Positions 1 to 9,292 of a DNA stretch of 64,000 bases are shown one piece after another. A program made the translations under genes and the position numbers. The notes beneath the pieces were generated by a model that did not search any database, was not told the DNA's origin, and was given only the letters and a program-made list of their open reading frames with translations. This stretch comes from Calliopsis andreniformis (lineage: Eukaryota; Arthropoda; Insecta; Hymenoptera; Andrenidae): contig NW_027480429.1 of the NCBI RefSeq assembly GCF_051401765.1, positions 15,070,157 through 15,134,156 on the forward strand, given 5' to 3'. Position 1 is the stretch's first letter; the number at the start of each line of letters is the position of its first letter.

Positions 1-144
1 GCTTCACTCTAGGGCGGTGCTCCACCATATCGAATAGCTACGGCCTTAGAAGCCTACGCATGAAGCATAAAATACAATAAAAATACAACGGTCTTTTCAT
101 CGTATAACAGGAATAATTGCAACAAGCGTGAAAGTAATGATCAT

Positions 145-158
145 TTCGGCGTTTCGGG
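145..158 (+). other. CENP-B-box-like TTCG-N6-CGGG in m1
   Basis: m1 reads TTCGGCGTTTCGGG. The known CENP-B core is TTCG, four bases, A, two bases, CGGG, so this site is one base short and has no A at the required place. It recurs in intact m1 monomers and in the m1-ended hybrids. It is a resemblance, not a proven binding site. Confidence 0.35.
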
Positions 159-659
159 CATCCTAGACTTAACTCTGAGGCATTGCTCCACCAGATCGAA
201 TAGTTAGGGCCTAAGAAGTCAACGCCAGAAGCATAAAATACAATATAAATACAACAGTTTTTCCATTGTATAAAACGAATAATTGCTACCAGTGTAAAAG
301 TTATGGTTATTTCTACATTCCGAGCAACCTAGGCTTCACTCTAGGGCGTTGCTCCACCAGATCGAATAGTTAGGTCCTTAGAAGTCAACGCTAGAAGCAT
401 AAAATACGATATAAATACAACAGCTTTTGCATCGTATAAAAGGAATAATTGCAAACAGTGTGAAAGTAATTGTCATTTCTACGTTCCGGGCAACCTAGGC
501 TACACTCTAGGGCGTTGCTCCACCAGATCAAACAGTTAGGGCCTTAGAAGTCAACGCCCGAAGCATAAAATACAAAATAAATAGAACAGTTTTTCCATTG
601 TATAAAACGAATAATTACTACCAGTGTAAGAGTTATGGTCATGTCTACGTTCCTGGCAA

Positions 660-677
660 CCTAGGCTTCACCCTAGG
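660..677. other. CCTAGG-N6-CCTAGG dyad at a monomer junction
   Basis: Two self-complementary CCTAGG hexamers flank CTTCAC, so one strand can fold as a six-base stem with a six-base loop. The second hexamer lies inside the palindrome CCCTAGGG. This example is at the m4/m5 junction. Monomers with CACCCTAGGG have the perfect form; those with CACTCTAGGG have one G-T pair. Confidence 0.6.
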
Positions 678-974
678 GCATTGTTCCATCAGATCGAATA
701 GTTAGGCCCTAAGAAGTGAACGCCAGAAGCATAAAATACAATACAAATACAACAGTTTTTCCATCGCAGAAAACGAATAATTGCAACCTGTGTGAAGGAT
801 ATGGTCATATCTACGTTCCGGGCAACTTAGGCTTCACTGTAGGGCGTTGCTCCACCAGATCGAAGTGTTAGGGCCTAAGAAGTCGACGCCCGAAGCATAA
901 AATACGATATAAATACAACAGCTTTTCCATTGTATTAAATGAATAATTGCAAACTGTGTGAAAGTAATGGTCAT

Positions 975-988
975 TTCGACGTTCCGGG
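975..988 (+). other. CENP-B-box-like TTCG-N6-CGGG in m6
   Basis: m6 reads TTCGACGTTCCGGG where most monomers have TTCTACGTTCCGGG. With the m1 site, each standard HOR has two such sites, 830 bp (five monomers) apart. The spacing has the same one-base shortfall against the CENP-B box. Confidence 0.35.
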
Positions 989-1162
989 CAACCTAGGCTT
1001 CACCCTAGGGCGTTGTTCCTCCAGATCGAATTGTGAGGGCCTAAGAAGTGAACGCCAGAAGCATAAAATACAATATAAATACAACAGTTTTTCCGTCGTA
1101 TAACAGGATTAATTGCAACCAGTTTGAAAGTGATGGTCATTTCTACGTTCCGGGCAACCTAG

Positions 1163-1328
1163 GCTTCACTCTAGGGCGTTGCTCCACTAGATCGAATAGC
1201 TAGGGCCTTAGAAGTCAACGCCAGAAGCATAAAATACAATATAAATACAACAGTTTTTCCATTGTATAAAACGAATAATTGCTACCAGTGTAAAAGTTAT
1301 GGTCATTTCTACGTTCCGGGCAACCTAG
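1163..1328 (+). repeat. Representative monomer (m8), 166 bp
   Basis: A typical monomer in the phase used throughout. Positions 1-60 (CTAGGG, GCTCCAC, GATCGAAT, TAGGGCC, AACGCC) are about half G+C. Positions 61-120 (CATAAAATAC, ATATAAATAC, GTTTTTCCAT, GTATAAAACG, AATAATTGC) are about a quarter G+C. Positions 121-166 (CAGTGT, AGTTATGG, TTCTACGTTCCGGGCAACCTAG) are mixed. The usual monomer carries up to seven CpGs, near positions 15, 31, 57, 101, 110, 150 and 155, and TATAAATA-like runs near 78-85 and 103-109. Every reading frame meets stop codons within one or two monomers. Confidence 0.95.
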
Positions 1329-2323
1329 GCTTCACCCTAGGGCGTTGCTCCACCAGATTAAACAGTTAGGGCCTTAGAAGTCAACGCCCGAAGCATAAAA
1401 TGCAAAATAAATAGAACAGTTTTTCCATTGTATAAAACGAATAATTGCTACCAGTGTAAAAGTTATGGTCATTTCTACGTTCCGGGCAACCTAGGCTTCA
1501 CCCTAGGGCGTTGTTCCTCCAGATCGAATTGTTAGGGCCTAAGAAGTGAACGCCAGAAGCATAAAATACAATATAAATACAACAGTTTTTCCGTCGTATA
1601 AAACGATTAATTGCAACCAGTGTGAAAGCTATGGTCCATTCTACGTTCCGAGCAACCTAGGCTTCACTCTAGGGCGTTGCTCCAACAGATTGAATAGTCA
1701 GGGCCTTCGAAGTCAACGCCCGAAGCATAAAATGCAATAAAAATACAACAGTTTTTCCATCGTATAACAGGATTAATTGCAACCAGTTTGAAAGTGATGG
1801 TCATTTCTACGTTCCGGGCAACCTAGGCTTCACTCTAGGGCGTTGCTCCACTAGATCGAATAGCTAGGGCCTTAGAAGTCAACGCCAGAGTCATAAAATA
1901 CAATATAAATACAACAGCTTTTCCATCGTAAAAAACGAATAATTGCAACCAGTGAGAAAGTTATGGTTATTTCTACATTTCGAGCATCCTAGGCTTCACT
2001 CTAGGGCGTTGCTCCACCAGATCTAATAGTTAGGCCTTAGAAGTCACCGCCAGAAGCATAAAATACGATATAAATACAACAGCTTTTGCATCGTATAAAA
2101 GGAATAATTGCAAACAGTGTGAAAGTAATTGTCATTTCTACGTTCCGGGCAACCTAGGCTTCACTCTAGGGCGTTGCTCCACCAGATCAAACAGTTAGGG
2201 CCTTAGAAGTCAACGCCCGAAGCATAAAATACAAAATAAATAGAACAGTTTTTCCATTGTATAAAACGAATAATTGCTACCAGTGTTAAAGTTATGGTCA
2301 TTTCTACGCTCCGGGCAACCTAG

Positions 2324-4646
2324 GCTTCACTCTAGGGCGGTGCTCCACCATATCGAATAGCTACGGCCTTAGAAGCCTACGCATGAAGCATAAAATACAA
2401 TAAAAATACAACGGTCTTTTCATCGTATAACAGGAATAATTGCAACAAGCGTGAAAGTAATGATCATTTCGGCGTTTCGGGCATCCTAGACTTAACTCTG
2501 AGGCATTGCTCCACCAGATCGAATAGTTAGGGCCTAAGAAGTCAACGCCAGAAGCATAAAATACAATATAAATACAACAGTTTTTCCATTGTATAAAACG
2601 AATAATTGCTACCAGTGTAAAAGTTATGGTTATTTCTACATTCCGAGCAACCTAGGCTTCACTCTAGGGCGTTGCTCCACCAGATCGAATAGTTAGGTCC
2701 TTAGAAGTCAACGCTAGAAGCATAAAATACGATATAAATACAACAGCTTTTGCATCGTATAAAAGGAATAATTGCAAGCAGTGTGAAAGTAATTATCATT
2801 TCTACGTTCCGGGCAACCTAGGCTACACTCTAGGGCGTTGCTCCACCAGATCAAACAGTTAGGGCCTTAGAAGTCAACGCCCGAAGCATAAAATACAAAA
2901 TAAATAGAACAGTTTTTCCATTGTATAAAACGAATAATTGCTACCAGTGTAAGAGTTATGGTCATGTCTACGTTCCTGGCAACCTAGGCTTCACCCTAGG
3001 GCATTGTTCCATCAGATCGAATAGTTAGGCCCTAAGAAGTGAACGCCAGAAGCATAAAATACAATATAAATACAACAGTTTTTCCATCGCAGAAAACGAA
3101 TAATTGCAACCTGTGTGAAGGTTATGGTCATATCTACGTTCCGGGCAACTTAGGCTTCACTGTAGGGCGTTGCTCCACCAGATCGAAGTGTTCGGGCCTA
3201 AGAAGTCGACGCCCGAAGCATAAAATACGATATAAATACAACAGCTTTTCCATCGTATTAAATGAATAATTGCAAACTGTGTGAAAGTAATGGTCATTTC
3301 GACGTTCCGGGCAACCTAGGCTTCACCCTAGGGCGTTGTTCCTCCAGATCGAATTGTTAGGGCCTAAGAAGTGAACGCCAGAAGCATAAAATACAATATA
3401 AATACAACAGTTTTTCCGTCGTATAACAGGATTAATTGCAACCAGTTTGAAAGTGATGGTCATTTCTACGTTCCGGGCAACCTAGGCTTCACTCTAGGGC
3501 GTTGCTCCACTAGATCGAATAGCTAGGGCCTTAGAAGTCAACGCCAGAAGCATAAAATACAATATAAATACAACAGTTTTTCCATTGTATAACACGAATA
3601 ATTGCTACCAGTGTAAAAGTTATGGTCATTTCTACGTTCCGGGCAACCTAGGCTTCACACTAGGGCGTTGCTCCACCAGATTAAACAGTTAGGGCCTTAG
3701 AAGTCAACGCCCGAAGCATAAAATGCAAAATAAATAGAACAGTTTTTCCATTGTATAAAACGAATAATTGCTACCAGTGTAAAAGTTATGGTCATTTCTA
3801 CGTTCCGGGCAACCTAGGCTTCACCCTAGGGCGTTGTTCCTCCAGATCGAATTGTTAGGGCCTAAGAAGTGAACGCCAGAAGCATAAAATACAATATAAA
3901 TACAACAGTTTTTCCGTCGTATAAAATGATTAATTGCAACCAGTGTGAAAGCTATGGTCATTTCTACGTTCCGAGCAACCTAGGCTTCACTCTAGGGCGT
4001 TGCTCCAACAGATTGAATAGTCAGGGCCTTCGAAGTCAACGCCCGAAGCATAAAATGCAATAAAAATACAACAGTTTTTCCATCGTATAACAGGATTAAT
4101 TGCAACCAGTTTGAAAGTGATGGTCATTTCTACGTTCCGGGCAACCTAGGCTTCACTCTAGGGCGTTGCTCCACTAGATCGAATAGCTAGGGCCTTAGAA
4201 GTCAACGCCAGAGTCATAAAATACAATATAAATACAACAGCTTTTCCATCGTAAAAAACGAATAATTGCAACCAGTGAGAAAGTTATGGTTATTTCTACA
4301 TTTCGAGCATCCTAGGCTTCACTCTAGGGTGTTGCTCCACCAGATCTAATAGTTAGGCCTTAGAAGTCACCGCCAGAAGCATAAAATACGATATAAATAC
4401 AACAGCTTTTGCATCGTATAAAAGGAATAATTGCAAACAGTGTGAAAGTAATTGTCATTTCTACGTTCCGGGCAACCTAGGCTTCACTCTAGGGCGTTGC
4501 TCCACCAGATCAAACAGTTAGGGCCTTAGAAGTCAACGCCCGAAGCATAAAATACAAAATAAATAGAACAGTTTTTCCATTGTATAAAACGAATAATTGC
4601 TACCAGTGTAAAAGTTATGGTCATTTCTACGCTCCGGGCAACCTAG
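2324..4646 (+). repeat. HOR copy 2, 14 monomers
   Basis: Repeats copy 1 monomer for monomer at an offset of exactly 2323 bp, including the 165-bp m13. By eye only a scattering of single-base differences separates it from copy 1, for example TTCGGGCC for TTAGGGCC in m6 and AAAATGATT for AAAACGATT in m10. It belongs with copy 1 to the sub-type carrying CCCGAAGCAT in m4 and GTTGTTCCTCC in m10. Confidence 0.95.
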
Positions 4647-6969
4647 GCTTCACTCTAGGGCGGTGCTCCACCATATCGAATAGCTACGGCCTTAGAAGCC
4701 TACGCATGAAGCATAAAATACAATAAAAATACAACGGTCTTTTCATCGTATAACAGGAATAATTGCAACAAGCGTGAAAGTAATGATCATTTCGGCGTTT
4801 CGGGCATCCTAGACTTAACTCTGAGGCATTGCTCCACCAGATCGAATAGTTAGGGCCTAAGAAGTCAACGCCAGAAGCATAAAATACAATATAAATACAA
4901 CAGTTTTTCCATTGTATAAAACGAATAATTGCTACCAGTGTAAAAGTTATGGTTATTTCTACATTCCGAGCAACCTAGGCTTCACTCTAGGGCGTTGCTC
5001 CACCAGATCGAATAGTTAGGTCCTTAGAAGTCAACGCTAGAAGCATAAAATACGATATAAATACAACAGCTTTTGCATCGTATAAAAGGAATAATTGCAA
5101 ACAGTGTGAAAGTAATTGTCATTTCTACGTTCCGGGCAACCTAGGCTACACTCTAGGGCGTTGCTCCACCAGATCAAACAGTTAGGGCCTTAGAAGTCAA
5201 CGCCCGAATCATAAAATACAAAATAAATAGAACAGTTTTTCCATTGTATAAAACGAATAATTGCTACCAGTGTAAGAGTTATGGTCATGTCTACGTTCGT
5301 GGCAACCTAGGCTTCACCCTAGGGCATTGTTCCATCAGATCGAATAGTTAGGCCCTAAGAAGTGAACGCCAGAAGCATAAAATAAAATATAAATACAACA
5401 GTTTTTCCATCGCAGAAAACGAATAATTGCAACCTGTGTGAAGGTTATGGTCATATCTACGTTCCGGGCAACTTAGGCTTCACTGTAGGGCGTTGCTCCA
5501 CCAGATCGAAGTGTTAGGGCCTAAGAAGTCGACGCCCGAAGCATAAAATACGATATAAATACAAGAGCTTTTCCATCGTATTAAATGAATAATTGCAAAC
5601 TGTGTGAAAGTAATGGTAATTTCGACGTTCCGGGCAACCTAGGCTTCACCATAGGGCGTTGTTCCTCCAGATCGAATTGTTAGGGCCTAAGAAGTGAACG
5701 CCAGAAGCATAAAATACAATATAAATACAACAGTTTTTCCGTCGTATAACAGGATTAATTGCAACCAGTTTGAAAGTGATGGTCATTTCTACGTTCCGGG
5801 CAACCTAGGCTTCACTCTAGGGCGTTGCTCCACTAGATCGAATAGCTAGGGCCTTAGAAGTCAACGCCAGAAGCATAAAATAGAATATAAATACAACAGT
5901 TTTTCCATTGTATAAAACGAATAATTGCTACCAGTGTAAAAGTTATGGTCATTTCTACGTTCCGGGCAACCTAGGCTTCACCCTAGGGCGTTGCTCCACC
6001 AGATTAAACAGTTAGGGCCTTAGAAGTCAACGCCCGAAGCATAAAATGCAAAATAAATAGAACAGTTTTTCCATTGTATAAAACGAATAATTGCTACCAG
6101 TGTAAAAGTTATGGTCATTTCTACGTTCCGGGCAACCTAGGCTTCACCCTAGGGCGTTGTACCTCCAGATCGAATTGTTAGGGCCTAAGAAGTGAACGCC
6201 AGAAGCATAAAATACAATATAAATACAACAGTTTTTCCGTCGTATAAAACGATTAATTGCAACCAGTGTGAAAGCTATGGTCATTTCTACGTTCCGAGCA
6301 ACCTAGGCTTCACTCTAGGGCGTTGCTCCAACAGATTGAATAGTCAGGGCCTTCGAAGTCAACGCCCGAAGCATAAAATGCAATAAAAATACAACAGTTT
6401 TTCCATCGTATAACAGGATTAATTGCAACCAGTTTGAAAGTGATGGTCATTTCTACGTTCCGGGCAACCTAGGCTTCACTCTAGGGCGTTGCTCCACTAG
6501 ATCGAATAGCTAGGGCCTTAGAAGTCAACGCCAGAGTCATAAAATACAATATAAATACAACAGCTTTTCCATCGTAAAAAACGAATAATTGCAACCAGTG
6601 AGAAAGTTATGGTTATTTCTACATTTCGAGCATCCTAGGCTTCACTCTAGGGCGTTGCTCCACCAGATCTAATAGTTAGGCCTTAGAAGTCACCGCCAGA
6701 AGCATAAAATACGATATAAATACAACAGCTTTTGCATCGTATAAAAGGAATAATTGCAAACAGTGTGAAAGTAATTGTCATTTCTACGTTCCGGGCAACC
6801 TAGGCTTCACTCTAGGGCGTTGCTCCACCAGATCAAACAGCTAGGTCCTTAGAAGTCAACGCCCGAAGCATAAAATACAAAATAAATACAACAGTTTTCC
6901 CATTGTATAAAACGAATAATTGCTACCAGTGTAAAAGTTATGGTCATTTCTACGTTCCGGGCAACCTAG
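4647..6969 (+). repeat. HOR copy 3, 14 monomers, second sub-type
   Basis: The same 14-monomer order and 2323-bp length, with a linked set of variants: CCCGAATCAT in m4, AAATAAAATATAAAT in m5, ACAAGAGC and GGTAATTTCG in m6, AATAGAATATAAA in m8, and GTTGTACCTCC in m10. Copy 4 shares the whole set; copies 9 and 10 share most of it. The last monomer (6804-6969) differs from copies 1-2: it reads AACAGCTAGGTCC and TTTTCCCATTG, a form otherwise seen before the monomers at 9293 and 25057. Confidence 0.93.
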
Positions 6970-7135
6970 GCTTCACTCTAGGGCGTTGCTCCATCAGATC
7001 GAATTGTTAGGGCCAAAGAAGTCAACGCCCGAAGCATAAAATACAATAAAAATACAACGGTCTTTTCATCGTACAACAGGAATAATTGCAACAAGCGTGA
7101 AAGTAATGATCATTTCGGCGTTTCGGGCATCCTAG
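6970..7135 (+). repeat. Hybrid monomer at the start of HOR copy 4
   Basis: The front of this monomer (GCTCCATCAGATCGAATTG, TTAGGGCCAAAG, CGCCCGAAGC) is that of the monomer type found at 9293 and 25057. The back (ATACAATAAAAATACAACGG, TGATCATTTCGGCGTTTCGG) is that of m1. The switch falls in or next to the shared GAAGCATAAAATACAA segment. In the 9.3-kb and 25-kb blocks the donor type sits three monomers before m1, so the hybrid fits an in-register exchange that removed that spacing. Length remains 166 bp. Confidence 0.85.
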
Positions 7136-9292
7136 ACTTAACTCTGAGGCATTGCTCCACCAGATCGAATAGTTAGGGCCTAAGAAGTCAACGCCAGAAG
7201 CATAAAATACAATATAAATACAACAGTTTTTCCATTGTATAAAACGAATAATTGCTACCAGTGTAAAAGTTATGGTTATTTCTACATTCCGAGCAACCTA
7301 GGCTTCACTCTAGGGCGTTGCTCCACCAGATCGAATAGTTAGGTCCTTAGAAGTCAACGCTAGAAGCATAAAATACGATATAAATACAACAGCTTTTGCA
7401 TCGTATAAAAGGAATAATTGCAAACAGTGTGAAAGTAATTGTCATTTCTACGTTCCGGGCAACCTAGGCTACACTCTAGGGCGTTGCTCCACCAGATCAA
7501 ACAGTTAGGGCCTTAGAAGTCAACGCCCGAATCATAAAATACAAAATAAATAGAACAGTTTTTCCATTGTATAAAACGAATAATTGCTACCAGTGTAAGA
7601 GTTATGGTCATGTCTACGTTCCTGGCAACCTAGGCTTCACCCTAGGGCATTGTTCCATCAGATCGAATAGTTAGGCCCTAAGAAGTGAACGCCAGAAGCA
7701 TAAAATAAAATATAAATACAACAGTTTTTCCATCGCAGAAAACGAATAATTGCAACCTGTGTGAAGGTTATGGTCATATCTACGTTCCGGGCAACTTAGG
7801 CTTCACTGTAGGGCGTTGCTCCACCAGATCGAAGTGTTAGGGCCTAAGAAGTCGACGCCCGAAGCATAAAATACGATATAAATACAAGAGCTTTTCCATC
7901 GTATTAAATGAATAATTGCAAACTGTGTGAAAGTAATGGTAATTTCGACGTTCCGGGCAACCTAGGCTTCACCCTAGGGCGTTGTTCCTCCAGATCGAAT
8001 TGTTAGGGCCTAAGAAGTGAACGCCAGAAGCATAAAATACAATATAAATACAACAGTTTTTCCGTCGTATAACAGGATTAATTGCAACCAGTTTGAAAGT
8101 GATGGTCATTTCTACGTTCCGGGCAACCTAGGCTTCACTCTAGGGCGTTGCTCCACTAGATCGAATGGCTAGGGCCTTAGAAGTCAACGCCAGAAGCATA
8201 AAATAGAATATAAATACAACAGTTTTTCCATTGTATAAAACGAATAATTGCTACCAGTGTAAAAGTTATGGTCATTTCTACGTTCCGGGCAACCTAGGCT
8301 TCACCCTAGGGCGTTGCTCCACCAGATTAAACAGTTAGGGCCTTAGAAGTCAACGCCCGAAGCATAAAATGCAAAATAAATAGAACAGTTTTTCCATTGT
8401 ATAAAACGAATAATTGCTACCAGTGTAAAAGTTATGGTCATTTCTACGTTCCGGGCAACCTAGGCTTCACCCTAGGGCGTTGTACCTCCAGATCGAATTG
8501 TTAGGGCCTAAGAAGTGAACGCCAGAAGCATAAAATACAATATAAATACAACAGTTTTTCCGTCGTATAAAACGATTAATTGCAACCAGTGTGAAAGCTA
8601 TGGTCATTTCTACGTTCCGAGCAACCTAGGCTTCACTCTAGGGCGTTGCTCCAACAGATTGAATAGTCGGGGCCTTCGAAGTCAACGCCCGAAGCATAAA
8701 ATGCAATAAAAATACAACAGTTTTTCCATCGTATAACAGGATTAATTGCAACCAGTTTGAAAGTGATGGTCATTTCTACGTTCCGGGCAACCTAGGCTTC
8801 ACTCTAGGGCGTTGCTCCACTAGATCGAATAGCTAGGGCCTTAGAAGTCAACGCCAGAGTCATAAAATACAATATAAATACAACAGCTTTTCCATCGTAA
8901 AAAACGAATAATTGCAACCAGTGAGAAAGTTATGGTTATTTCTACATTTCGAGCATCCTAGGCTTCACTCTAGGGCGTTGCTCCACCAGATCTAATAGTT
9001 AGGCCTTAGAAGTCACCGCCAGAAGCATAAAATACGATATAAATACAACAGCTTTTGCATCGTATAAAAGGAATAATTGCAAACAGTGTGAAAGTAATTG
9101 TCATTTCTACGTTCCGGGCAACCTAGGCTTCACTCTAGGGCGTTGCTCCACCAGATCAAACAGCTAGGTCCTTAGAAGTCAACGCCCGAAGCATAAAATA
9201 CAAAATAAATAGAACAGTTTTCCCATTGTATAAAACGAATAATTGCTACCAGTGTAAAAGTTATGGTCATTTCTACGTTCCGGGAAACCTAG
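6970..9292 (+). repeat. HOR copy 4, 14 monomers, second sub-type
   Basis: The second-sub-type HOR again, 2323 bp, carrying the same linked variants as copy 3. Its first monomer is a hybrid that lacks the m1 marker (described separately). It ends with the variant m14 form (CAGCTAGGTCC, TTTTCCCATTG) and then passes at 9293 into a different monomer order instead of another m1. Confidence 0.93.

Larger units (their letters stand above)
1..2323 (+). repeat. HOR copy 1, 14 monomers (m1-m14)
   Basis: First complete higher-order repeat. Monomer starts are 1, 167, 333, 499, 665, 831, 997, 1163, 1329, 1495, 1661, 1827, 1993 and 2158. m13 (1993-2157) is 165 bp because it reads TTAGGCC where relatives read TTAGGTCC, so the unit is 2323 bp. 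m1 is marked by GGCGGTGCTCCACCATATC and by CGGTCTTTTCATCG. m2 begins ACTTAACTCTGAGG. m5 has GGGCATTGTTCCATC, m7 and m10 have TTCCTCC, m11 has CCAACAGATTGAATAGTC. Small private differences from copy 2 include CAATACAAAT in m5 and GAAGGATATGG in m5. Confidence 0.95.

Noticed and set aside
36..60. Telomere-like TTAGGG/TTAGG words in each monomer
   Set aside because: The motif occurs once per monomer and is not tandem. It is part of the TTAGGGCC(T/A) segment of the satellite.
145..158. A canonical CENP-B box
   Set aside because: The spacing between TTCG and CGGG is six bases and not seven, and the central A is absent. Only a resemblance is reported. I saw no exact match on either strand.
1546..1740. 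A recurring 64-codon open frame on the + strand (also at 3869, 6192, 8515, 16480, 20296 and others)
   Set aside because: It begins with GTG, lies across m10 and m11 in the middle of a satellite, has no initiation context, and repeats with each HOR. Its conservation is that of the DNA, and its changes do not favour synonymous sites in any visible way.
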